Shown: positions 56,595 through 64,000 of the stretch, in pieces
Layout: the number at the start of each line of letters is the position of its first letter
How positions within the stretch are numbered: the stretch's first letter is position 1
Source of the DNA: Roseimarinus sediminis
GTDB taxonomy: Bacteria > Bacteroidota > Bacteroidia > Bacteroidales > Prolixibacteraceae
NCBI RefSeq assembly: GCF_050433125.1
Contig: NZ_JBNPXV010000013.1
Location: forward strand, 62,001-126,000
Reading direction: 5' to 3'
Length of the DNA stretch: 64,000 bases
Notes under the pieces: generated by a model
Seen by the model: the letters and a program-made list of their open reading frames with translations, nothing else
Databases searched by the model: none
Told to the model about the DNA's origin: nothing
Made by a program: the position numbers and the translations under genes

Positions 56595-57086
56595 CAATGA
56601 GCCCATCTGCTTAACACTTCCCTGATCGGGGCATTGCTTAAGTAGCTCCCTGATGGTGAGATTCAGCGTTGGATGCACAAAGTCGGGGGCTATTTCACAA
56701 AGTGGTTCAAGAACAAAACGCCGATTGTGCAGATGGGGGTGTGGCAGTGTCAATTCCGGCTCCGAAAGGATGATGTTCTCATAAAACAAAATATCAATAT
56801 CGATGGCTCTTGAAGCATATCCGCCAGACAGGTTTCGTTTCCGGCCCAATTGCTTTTCCACATCGAGGCATCTCGAAATCATTTCGCCGGGTTCCAGGTC
56901 GGTAATTACCTCAACGGCCAGGTTGTAAAACGATTCAGCAGCTTCAAAACCCCAGGGAGCAGTTTCATAAATACCTGACAAATCGATGATCTGACCTACA
57001 CCTACATTGATGTATCGGATCGCCCTTGCCAGATTCAACTTCCGATCGCCCATATTCGATCCCAATGATAAAAATGCCTTTTTCAT
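56580..57086 (-). CDS. folK: 2-amino-4-hydroxy-6-hydroxymethyldihydropteridine diphosphokinase
   Basis: Transfers pyrophosphate to hydroxymethyl-dihydropterin in folate synthesis. 168 residues from the ATG at 57084-57086 (MKKAFLSLGSNMGDR); an earlier TTG is less likely. The catalytic region shows YETAPWGFEAAESFYN, LEKQLGRKR-like VEKQLGRKRN, DIDILFYE and LPHPHLHNRRFVLEPL. Confidence 0.94.
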   Translation of the reverse strand: MKKAFLSLGSNMGDRKLNLARAIRYINVGVGQIIDLSGIYETAPWGFEAAESFYNLAVEVITDLEPGEMISRCLDVEKQLGRKRNLSGGYASRAIDIDILFYENIILSEPELTLPHPHLHNRRFVLEPLCEIAPDFVHPTLNLTIRELLKQCPDQGSVKQMGSLLFDV

Positions 57087-57317
57087 CTTCTCCAATTTTC
57101 AGTAATCCCCTCCTGCCTTTCAAAATCAATCACGCTGCTAATAGATCCCCGTGCTTATGAGCTGACAAAGTACTTAAAAATTCCAGCCTTAAGCTACTTT
57201 TTTTTGACGTCCGTAGCTTCTGTGTCCACAAATAATCATTTCAAGTGTTGTAACAAATTCAGCGCGATGATTACTAACTTAGCAAACGCGTCAAATATAA
57301 ACTAAAAATAAAAATAG

Positions 57318-59099
57318 ATGAGAAGTTTTTTAAAGTACACGCTTGCAAGCATAACAGGCATTATTATTGCCAGTCTGCTTGGATTTTTTATCATGGCAGG
57401 AATTTTTTCAGCCATTGTCGCATCGAGCGAAAAAGAAGTTCATATTAAAGATCATTCGGTATTGGTGTTGAAACTCGACGCCCAGCTAAGCGACCGGGCA
57501 CCCAATAATCCCTTTCAAGACCTTGAGTTACCAGGTTTCGAAGGCAGCAAACGCTTAGGCCTTGACGAAATTACCGAGGCCATCGAAAAAGCAAAACACG
57601 AAAGCAAAATCAAAGGGATCTACCTCAAGCTGGATAATGTAATGGGAGGTTATGCCATGGCTGAAGAAATCAGAAATGCACTGGCCGATTTCAAGCAGGA
57701 GTCGGGAAAATTTGTTTATGCCTATTCATCGACCTACTCACAAAAGGCCTACTATCTTGCTTCGGTTGCCGACAAGGTATTTATTAATCCCGAAGGCATG
57801 CTTGAATTTGCAGGACTTGCATCACAGCATTCCTTTTATAAAAATGCACTGGAAAAACTCGGCATCGAAGTGCAGGTAATCAGGCATGGTAAATTTAAAG
57901 CAGCCGTTGAACCCTTCATGCTCGAAGAAATGAGTGCAGAAAACCGGGAACAAATCGAAGTTTACATCGGAAGTATCTGGAATAATGTTGTTAATCAAAT
58001 CGGGCAGTCACGCGGATTAAGTCCTGAGAAACTAAACCAGCTGGCCGATAAAAACATGACCTTTCAGCCTGCCGGCGAATTGCTGGCCAGCGGATTGGTC
58101 GACAGCATCGTTTACGAAGATCAGTTCCTCGATTTTCTGCGCGAAGCTACCGGCACCGCCGAAGACAAAGAAATCAATGCCCACTCGGTGGCCGACATGA
58201 AATCGGTAGCCGCTCCCCGCAAGGGCAAAGGACTTGCAAAGGATAAAATTGCTGTAATTTATGGTATTGGTGAAATTGGCATGAGCGCTTCGCCCTTCGA
58301 TGATGAATCGATTTCAGGTCCTTACCTTGCACGCGAAATCAGGAAAGCACGAAAAGATTCCACCATTAAGGCCATCGTTTTCCGTATTAATTCTCCCGGA
58401 GGAAGTTCACTGGCTTCTGATCTGATCTGGCGCGAGGTGGTACTTGCTCAACAGCTTAAACCAGTTGTGGTTTCAATGGGCGATGTGGCTGCTTCGGGGG
58501 GATACTACATCGCCTGTGCTGCCGACAGCATTGTGGCCAACCCAACCACCATTACCGGATCGATTGGCGTATTCGGACTGGTTCCCAACATGGAAGAACT
58601 CTTCGAAGACAAGCTGGGCATCAACAACGAAGTGGTTAAGACCAACGAATTGAGCGACCTGCCTTCAGTAACACGACCAATGAGCACCATCGAAAAAGCA
58701 CAAATGCAAAACATGGTTGAAACAGTTTACGATACCTTTGTAAAACATGTGGCCGAAGGCCGGAACATGTCGTACGAAGCCGTTGATGCCATCGGACAGG
58801 GCCGTGTGTGGACCGGCGAAAATGCCAAAGAACTGGGATTGGTCGATGTACTTGGCAACCTCGACACAGCCATCGACATTGCTGCAGAACTGGCACAACT
58901 CGAAAACTATCGCACCGTGCAGCTTCCAAAGCAAAAAGATCCGATTGCTGAGTTAATGGAAGGCTTCTCAAGCGAACTGAAGTATCGCGTTATCAAAAAT
59001 GAATTGGGCGAAGGCACCAGGTATTATAAAACCCTCGAAAAAATCAAAAACAGCAGAGGAATTCTTACAAGAATGCCCTACGAAGTGGTAATCGAGTAG
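57318..59099 (+). CDS. sppA: Signal peptide peptidase, 67-kDa long form
   Basis: A membrane-bound serine protease that degrades leftover signal peptides. 593 residues: an N-terminal anchor (about 8-35) and two ClpP-like halves. The catalytic lysine is in RHGKFKAAVEPFM in the first half, and the nucleophile serine in GDVAASGGYYIACAAD in the second. TGSIGVFGLVPN is also typical. The 222-bp upstream gap carries its promoter; a terminator follows. Confidence 0.93.
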   Translation: MRSFLKYTLASITGIIIASLLGFFIMAGIFSAIVASSEKEVHIKDHSVLVLKLDAQLSDRAPNNPFQDLELPGFEGSKRLGLDEITEAIEKAKHESKIKGIYLKLDNVMGGYAMAEEIRNALADFKQESGKFVYAYSSTYSQKAYYLASVADKVFINPEGMLEFAGLASQHSFYKNALEKLGIEVQVIRHGKFKAAVEPFMLEEMSAENREQIEVYIGSIWNNVVNQIGQSRGLSPEKLNQLADKNMTFQPAGELLASGLVDSIVYEDQFLDFLREATGTAEDKEINAHSVADMKSVAAPRKGKGLAKDKIAVIYGIGEIGMSASPFDDESISGPYLAREIRKARKDSTIKAIVFRINSPGGSSLASDLIWREVVLAQQLKPVVVSMGDVAASGGYYIACAADSIVANPTTITGSIGVFGLVPNMEELFEDKLGINNEVVKTNELSDLPSVTRPMSTIEKAQMQNMVETVYDTFVKHVAEGRNMSYEAVDAIGQGRVWTGENAKELGLVDVLGNLDTAIDIAAELAQLENYRTVQLPKQKDPIAELMEGFSSELKYRVIKNELGEGTRYYKTLEKIKNSRGILTRMPYEVVIE

Positions 59100-59119
59100 T
59101 AGTTTACACCAATACAAGA

Positions 59120-59152
59120 AAGGTTGTCTGTACTTTACAGGCAACTTTTTTT
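59120..59152 (+). terminator. Rho-independent terminator after sppA
   Basis: A 13-bp stem with two G-T pairs (AAGGTTGTCTGTA / TACAGGCAACTTT), a CTT loop and a run of T. Confidence 0.88.
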
Positions 59153-59194
59153 GTGCGTGTCACTCTTCTTCGTAACTTACCCCACTGTTAACAC

Positions 59195-60274
59195 ATGATG
59201 AAGATACTTCTATATCCATTTAAACTGGTATATGCATTGGTAATTGCCATTCGTAACTTTCTTTACGATGCAGGAATGCTGAAACAGTACGAGTTTTCCA
59301 TACCCATCATATCGGTAGGCAACCTAACTGCCGGCGGTACGGGTAAAACACCCCATGCCGAATACCTTATAAGTATTTTGAAAAAGAATTTCAGGGTCGC
59401 TTTCTTAAGTCGTGGCTATAAAAGAAAAACCAAAGGTTTTGTGCTGGCCGGTCTTAAATCGGGGATCAAAGACATCGGTGATGAACCCGTTCAAATTAAA
59501 CAGAAATTTCCGGAGATACCGGTTGCTGTCTGCGAAAAAAGAGCTGTGGGAATTAAAAAGCTCATGAACATGCCCGAAAGCGAAATTGATGTGATTGTAC
59601 TCGACGATGCTTTTCAGCACCGCAGTGTCAAAGCCAATATCAACATCTTGCTGATTGATTATAAACGGCAGATTTTTGATGATGAACTGCTCCCCGTTGG
59701 GCGACTCCGTGAGTCAGCCAGTTCGAGGTACCGTGCCAACTTCATCATTTTCACCAAATGCCCGCCTCACCTGCAGCCCATCGAACAACGCATTATTAAA
59801 AACAAACTCGATATACGCCCCTACCAAAACCTGTTTTTTACAAGTATCGTATACGGAGAAATCACCCCGGCTGAAAAAGGTCTGCACCTGTTCAGCAACG
59901 ACATGCGAAAGTATAGTGTGATGCTGATTACCGGAATTGCCAACTCCCAACCTTTGGTCGATTATCTTACGCCTCAGGTTGGAGAAATTATTCATATTGA
60001 ATACTCCGACCATTACCTGTACACGGCAAGCGATATTGAAAAACTGGAAGAGCAGTACACAACACTTTCTGCCAAAGAGAAAATAATTATCACCACCGAG
60101 AAAGATCTGGTTCGCATCAAGTCAATCGACAAGCTGCCCAAAGAATTTATCGAAAATTTATATTACATTCCCATTGAGATTAAATTTCTCGATCGTAGTA
60201 AAGAATCATTCAATAAACGCATTTTAAATTATGTTACAGAAAATAGAAGCAACAGCAAAGTTCATAAAAGATAA
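59195..60274 (+). CDS. lpxK: Tetraacyldisaccharide 4'-kinase
   Basis: Adds the 4'-phosphate of lipid A at the inner membrane. 359 residues with an N-terminal amphipathic/membrane segment, the P-loop VGNLTAGGTGKTPHAEYL, SRGYKRKTKGF, and the DDAFQHRSV signature. The final 44 bp overlap the purine nucleoside phosphorylase gene in another frame, so the two are probably coupled in translation. Confidence 0.94.
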   Translation: MMKILLYPFKLVYALVIAIRNFLYDAGMLKQYEFSIPIISVGNLTAGGTGKTPHAEYLISILKKNFRVAFLSRGYKRKTKGFVLAGLKSGIKDIGDEPVQIKQKFPEIPVAVCEKRAVGIKKLMNMPESEIDVIVLDDAFQHRSVKANINILLIDYKRQIFDDELLPVGRLRESASSRYRANFIIFTKCPPHLQPIEQRIIKNKLDIRPYQNLFFTSIVYGEITPAEKGLHLFSNDMRKYSVMLITGIANSQPLVDYLTPQVGEIIHIEYSDHYLYTASDIEKLEEQYTTLSAKEKIIITTEKDLVRIKSIDKLPKEFIENLYYIPIEIKFLDRSKESFNKRILNYVTENRSNSKVHKR

Positions 60275-61052
60275 AAGTGGCTTTAACGGAAAAATTGCCA
60301 TCATTCTGGGTTCAGGCTTAGGCAATTTTGTAAATAAAATTGAAAATCAGTACTCATTATCTTACGATCAGATTCCCAATTTTCCGGTTTCAACGGTCGA
60401 AGGCCATTCGGGAAGGCTCATCACCGGGACGATAAACGGGGTACAGGTATTGGCCATGCAGGGTCGTTTCCACTTTTACGAAGGATACAGCATGGAAGAA
60501 GTTACTTTTCCCATCAGGGTGTTCAGGATGCTGGGAGTTGAACTGCTGCTGGTTTCGAATGCAGCAGGCGGCACCAACTACAGTTTTGAGGTAGGCGATG
60601 TGATGATGATTACCGATCATATCAGCCTGTTTGGTGTGAATCCGTTGTTGGGAAAAAACTTTCCGGAGATGGGTCCCCGTTTTCCCGATATGTCGAAGGC
60701 CTATCATCCAGAACTGTGCGACTTTGCCCGTAATTTTGCACGCAAAAACGACATCGTATTGCAGGAAGGCGTTTACGTAGGACTAACCGGCCCCAGCTTT
60801 GAAACTCCTGCCGAATACCGTCTGCTCAACACCCTGGGAGGTGATGCCGTGGGCATGTCGACCGTTCCCGAAGTAATTGTTGCCAAACACATGGACATGG
60901 ATGTTTTTGGAATTTCGGTAATCACCAACAACGGACTGGCCATTGCCGACGATGGCAATCAGCACAACGAGGTACTCGACGTGGCATCCATTGCCGCTCC
61001 GAAACTTGAAGCGGTTTTTGAAGCCGTCATTCATCATTATGCTGAAAAATGA
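60231..61052 (+). CDS. Purine-nucleoside phosphorylase, trimeric class
   Basis: Cleaves purine nucleosides with phosphate for salvage. 273 residues with the phosphate loop ILGSGLGNFV, VSNAAGGTNYSFEVGD, GPSFETPAEYR, GMSTVPEVIVA and the base-binding VITNNGLA. These identify the PNP/MTAP class I family; the Asn in ITNNGLA suggests 6-oxopurines. It overlaps lpxK by 44 bp and the next gene by 4 bp (ATGA). Confidence 0.93.
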   Translation: MLQKIEATAKFIKDKSGFNGKIAIILGSGLGNFVNKIENQYSLSYDQIPNFPVSTVEGHSGRLITGTINGVQVLAMQGRFHFYEGYSMEEVTFPIRVFRMLGVELLLVSNAAGGTNYSFEVGDVMMITDHISLFGVNPLLGKNFPEMGPRFPDMSKAYHPELCDFARNFARKNDIVLQEGVYVGLTGPSFETPAEYRLLNTLGGDAVGMSTVPEVIVAKHMDMDVFGISVITNNGLAIADDGNQHNEVLDVASIAAPKLEAVFEAVIHHYAEK

Positions 61053-61792
61053 TTGGCTTGTTCATCATCGCCCTGGCCCCTGTAGCCATCATTGCATTTT
61101 ATATTTATTTCAGAGATAAATATGAAAAAGAGCCCTGGCGCTTGCTGGCAATGTCACTGGCTGCAGGCGCCCTTGTAAGCATTCCGGTAATTTTTGTTGA
61201 ACTGCTGATTTCGGTGCCGGGGAAAGCACTCTCTCCCGTGAGCAAAGCTGCCTGGGATGCCTTCATGGTGGCAGCACTGTGTGAAGAAGCTTTCAAGTAT
61301 GCCGCACTATTTCTGCTGATCTGGAAGAACAGGGCCTTTAATGAAAAATTCGACGGCATTGTATATGCCACCTTTGTCTCTCTGGGCTTTGCCGCCGTCG
61401 AAAACATACTGTACGTATTCCAGTCAGGTTTAAGCACAGGACTTGTAAGAGCAATTACCGCCGTACCAGCCCATGCCCTGTTTGGAATCACCATGGGCTA
61501 TTACTTCGGAAGGGCCAAATTCTATCCACATTTGCACAAAAAATACCTGCTTGCTGCCTTCCTATTTCCTTTTACCTTACACGGAATTTATGACTTTATG
61601 CTGATGTCGGGTAACAGCATATTGCTCTTGTTGTTCGTTCCCTTTATTCTCTATCTGTGGATCAATGGTTTTCAGCGCTTAAAAACACTGAACCGCCAAT
61701 CGATATACAATACCGACATTGATTTGGGCATCGATTTCAGCAAAATAAAAAAGGAAGATACTTTCAATAATGAAGATGCTTCGAAGTTTTAA
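61049..61792 (+). CDS. PrsW-family intramembrane metalloprotease
   Basis: 247 residues with about seven membrane helices. The glutamate and histidine motifs are CEEAFKYAALF, GFAAVENILYVF, PAHALFGITMGYYFG and LHGIYDFML, all as in PrsW. PrsW of Bacillus cuts an anti-sigma factor; whether this one acts on an anti-sigma is unknown. It overlaps the PNP gene by 4 bp and the opposite-strand glycosyltransferase by 29 bp. Confidence 0.88.
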   Translation: MIGLFIIALAPVAIIAFYIYFRDKYEKEPWRLLAMSLAAGALVSIPVIFVELLISVPGKALSPVSKAAWDAFMVAALCEEAFKYAALFLLIWKNRAFNEKFDGIVYATFVSLGFAAVENILYVFQSGLSTGLVRAITAVPAHALFGITMGYYFGRAKFYPHLHKKYLLAAFLFPFTLHGIYDFMLMSGNSILLLLFVPFILYLWINGFQRLKTLNRQSIYNTDIDLGIDFSKIKKEDTFNNEDASKF

Positions 61793-62825
61793 TCACCGTC
61801 TTTTTAAATGGTTTTAAATCGTTATAGGTTTTATGCGATTTAAGGAAAAACTGAATGACGATGCTTTTCTTAAAAATTTCAACGTGATCGGTCTTCACCA
61901 GCGTTTTTTGCAATTCTGAACGCTTTTTGCGTAGTTCCTTTTTCGACCGGTAATAGGCCGCGTGGGCTTTTATAACAGCCAATGCACTGCTAAAATTAAA
62001 AGATATAAGAAATTTGAGAATGGCAGTGGTATCGATGAGCATCCGTTTGATCATCATCCATTTTAATGCTGGTCCGTTGTAATTTTTATAAAGGGTCCAT
62101 AAACTGTTTCTGAAATTGAGAAACAACTTGTAGGGGTTGTTGTATTCGAGCGTTGCTCCGCCGTAATGGTACACCTTGCTAAGCGGCTGATACACCACGC
62201 GCATTCCCTTGTTTTTGATGCGCCAGCATAAGTCAATTTCTTCCATGTGAGCAAAAAAATCGGCATCGAAACCGCCCTGCTCATGAAAGACCGAAGCGCG
62301 GATAAACAAACAAGCCCCAGAAGCCCAGAAAATATCTACCGGCTGATTGTATTGTCCCTTATCGTACTCAATGGCATTCATGATGCGTCCACGACAGAAG
62401 GGATAGGCATAACGATCGATAAAACCACCAGCGGCACCTGCATGTTCAAAGCGCGACCAGTCACGATCGGAAAGTATTTTTGGTTGAATGGCAGCAATAT
62501 CTTCATTTCTGCCAAATGTTTGAATGACCGGCTTAAGCCAGTTACGACTGACCCTCACATCGCTGTTAAGCAAACAATATAAATCGGACTCAACCAGTTG
62601 GAGTGCCTTATTGTAACCTCCTGCAAAACCATAATTTTTGTCGAGTTCGATGACTCTGATCTGCGGATAGGCACTTTTAAGGAAAGCCAGTGAATCGTCG
62701 TCTGAACCATTGTCGGCCACAACGAGTTCAATATTCTCACCAGTAGAATATTTTACAACAAATGGCAAGTACTTTTGAAGATGGGTTTTGCCATTCCAGT
62801 TGAGTATTACAATTGCAAACTTCAC
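61764..62825 (-). CDS. Family 2 glycosyltransferase
   Basis: 353 residues. The GT-A fold opens with FAIVILNWNGKTHLQKYLP; the nucleotide-sugar site shows VVADNGSDDDSL and the DxD-like LLNSDVRV. HMEEIDLCWRIKNKG is the acceptor-side acidic motif. The C-terminal ~80 residues are helical and basic. It resembles rhamnosyl- or similar transferases of surface polysaccharides. The start is GTG at 62823-62825. It lies 71 bp after the acyltransferase gene on the same strand. Confidence 0.9.
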   Translation of the reverse strand: MKFAIVILNWNGKTHLQKYLPFVVKYSTGENIELVVADNGSDDDSLAFLKSAYPQIRVIELDKNYGFAGGYNKALQLVESDLYCLLNSDVRVSRNWLKPVIQTFGRNEDIAAIQPKILSDRDWSRFEHAGAAGGFIDRYAYPFCRGRIMNAIEYDKGQYNQPVDIFWASGACLFIRASVFHEQGGFDADFFAHMEEIDLCWRIKNKGMRVVYQPLSKVYHYGGATLEYNNPYKLFLNFRNSLWTLYKNYNGPALKWMMIKRMLIDTTAILKFLISFNFSSALAVIKAHAAYYRSKKELRKKRSELQKTLVKTDHVEIFKKSIVIQFFLKSHKTYNDLKPFKKTVIKTSKHLHY

Positions 62826-62896
62826 TTTATATATTGTGTTTTCAGGGCTTAATCAAATAGCGAGGCAAGATAATAGAATACTTATTTAAAACCTAC

Positions 62897-63778
62897 TTAA
62901 GTATTTGAGTTTCTTTGAAACTTCCAGCGTTTATGGGTCCAAAAGTATTGATCGGGGTGTTTTTTTACTGAATTCTCGAGCAATTGCATAAATTTTTGTG
63001 TGATTTCAGTTTTTGGGCTCGAAGCAGCATGGGTTGTTATCAACTCGAAATGCACCGAGTGATAACCCCGCCTGATCTTTGAAAGTTCAACATAAACCAC
63101 CGCCGCATCCACCTTCTGAGCAATTCGCTCGGTTCCCAGCATCACCGGGGTATCCTGATTTAAAAAGGTGAGCCAGTGCTGAATTTCCTTTTCAACAGGT
63201 CGCTGATCACTGATGAAATAAGCAGCAAACTGTTCCTTATTTTGTGCCTTTTTGAGCAGGGTCCTGAAGGTTTGCCTCATTTCGAGCGGTACGGCAGCAC
63301 GCGAACGCAATTCGCGGTAGAACTGATCAAATGCGGGATTGCTCAAACGTTTGTAAACAAAATAGACATCAACACTCAATTGATTGATGAACAGCTGCAT
63401 AAATTCCCAGTTTCCGAAATGACCGGTTACTGCAATGATGCTTTTACCTGAATCGAGCAATTCATTAACCAGCTCAAGGTTTTCAATCTTCAGCCGTTTT
63501 GCTTCCTTCTTGTAAGAGAGATGGGTAAAATATAGGGTTTCGACAAACATATCACAGAAGCCGTGATAGAAGTCCTTTTCAATTTGCAGTAAGTGCTCCC
63601 TGCTCTTTTCGGGAAAAGCATTCTGAAGATTGCTGCGTACAACATTCCTTCGGTATTGAAATAAACGGTATACCAGCAGATACAACAATCCCGAGATTCT
63701 GTAATGAAACTCAAGAGGAAAAAGCTGCATGGGCCGGGTAAGCAGTCTCAATAAATAGTACGCCGCACTTTTCTTCAT
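62897..63778 (-). CDS. Lysophospholipid/lipid A acyltransferase (LpxL/HtrB-like)
   Basis: 293 residues with an N-terminal membrane region, the acyltransferase motif TGHFGNWEFMQ (a H-x4-E variant of H-x4-D, usual in the LpxL group), SDQRPVEKEIQHWLTFLNQ, and the closing FWTHKRWKF. It would add a late acyl chain to lipid A. It starts 1 bp after the stop of the partial gene at 63780. Confidence 0.9.
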   Translation of the reverse strand: MKKSAAYYLLRLLTRPMQLFPLEFHYRISGLLYLLVYRLFQYRRNVVRSNLQNAFPEKSREHLLQIEKDFYHGFCDMFVETLYFTHLSYKKEAKRLKIENLELVNELLDSGKSIIAVTGHFGNWEFMQLFINQLSVDVYFVYKRLSNPAFDQFYRELRSRAAVPLEMRQTFRTLLKKAQNKEQFAAYFISDQRPVEKEIQHWLTFLNQDTPVMLGTERIAQKVDAAVVYVELSKIRRGYHSVHFELITTHAASSPKTEITQKFMQLLENSVKKHPDQYFWTHKRWKFQRNSNT

Positions 63779-63779
63779 T

Positions 63780-64000
63780 TTATTTACTCAGCAGAATTTG
63801 CACAAGAAGCTGATCTTTGATTTCGGGTGCAATTTTACTAAAATATTCCGACAAAGCAGCCTTATCGGGCTCGCTGTTGTGCTGCAAAGAAATCAACTCG
63901 TCATATTGCTGCCCTGTGAGATACTTCTTCAGCAAAACTTCGATCCAGTGTTCATCTTCGTTGAGTGAAAGTTCGATCAGTGCGGTTTCAATCAGCTCAC
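63780..64000 (-). CDS. C-terminal end of an unidentified protein
   Basis: The minus strand is open from the window edge to the stop at 63780-63782 and gives 73 residues, acidic and helical (ELSLNEDEHWIEVLLKKYL, then EIKDQLLVQILLSK). I do not recognise it. Its stop is 1 bp from the acyltransferase start, so the two are in one operon. Confidence 0.75.
   Translation of the reverse strand, partial: ELIETALIELSLNEDEHWIEVLLKKYLTGQQYDELISLQHNSEPDKAALSEYFSKIAPEIKDQLLVQILLSK

Overview
The window is chromosomal DNA from a Bacteroidota bacterium, most likely of the Bacteroidales/Marinilabiliales type; I cannot name the species. Several signs agree. There is a murF-alr fusion gene, promoter boxes of the TTTG...TAnnTTTG kind, and TonB-dependent receptors with an N-terminal carboxypeptidase-regulatory-like domain. 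DUF4249 and DUF4294 proteins, TonB proteins with Gly-Gly-Glu/Pro-rich C-terminal domains, and a Bacteroidota-style order (tgt-lptF; rpmH, PASTA protein, pseudouridine synthase, ddl) point the same way. Lipid A and O-chain-type genes (lpxK, lpxL-like, a sugar transferase) show a Gram-negative envelope.

Layout. 1-5935 (minus): a histidine-utilisation operon hutH-hutU-hutI-ftcD that converts histidine to glutamate and passes the formimino group to tetrahydrofolate; ftcD runs off the left edge. 6009-9499: an AAA ATPase with tandem repeats upstream, then a BlaI-type repressor and a BlaR1-type membrane peptidase with a well-defined twin-operator promoter. 9819-24900: mostly housekeeping genes for cell wall (murF-alr, ddl), nucleotides (tdk), replication (dnaB), rRNA/tRNA modification (rsmI, rsmG, an RluA-family synthase, tgt), rpmH and an ECF sigma factor. 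24911-33728: lptF/G, an acyl-CoA carboxyltransferase with its biotin carrier, ispE, a 30-residue membrane peptide, homoserine dehydrogenase, and a candidate metal-uptake pair (Cys/His-rich small protein and a TonB receptor with a His/Glu-rich loop).

33757-42058 is the most unusual part. Two direct copies of a 252-bp sequence (four mismatches), made of the gcvP 3' end and its terminator, bracket 7.8 kb of visibly AT-richer DNA. The bracketed segment holds a lipoprotein gene and two tandem DUF4249-lipoprotein/TonB-receptor pairs. The first pair is intact. In the second, the DUF4249 gene is frameshifted and the receptor is cut off a few bases before the right-hand repeat. It looks like an acquired and now decaying insertion between the metal-type receptor and gcvP. 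No integrase or transposase is visible.

41956-64000 returns to ordinary chromosome: gcvP, a metallo-hydrolase, pcm, a polyprenyl-phosphate sugar transferase with an unrecognised partner, arginine deiminase, a SPOUT methyltransferase, an FRG-domain protein, a chemoreceptor, tRNA-Ala(GGC), two tandem TonB paralogues, hflX, folK, sppA, lpxK, a purine nucleoside phosphorylase, a PrsW-type protease, a glycosyltransferase and a lipid A-type acyltransferase. No CRISPR array, rRNA, or complete insertion sequence was seen.
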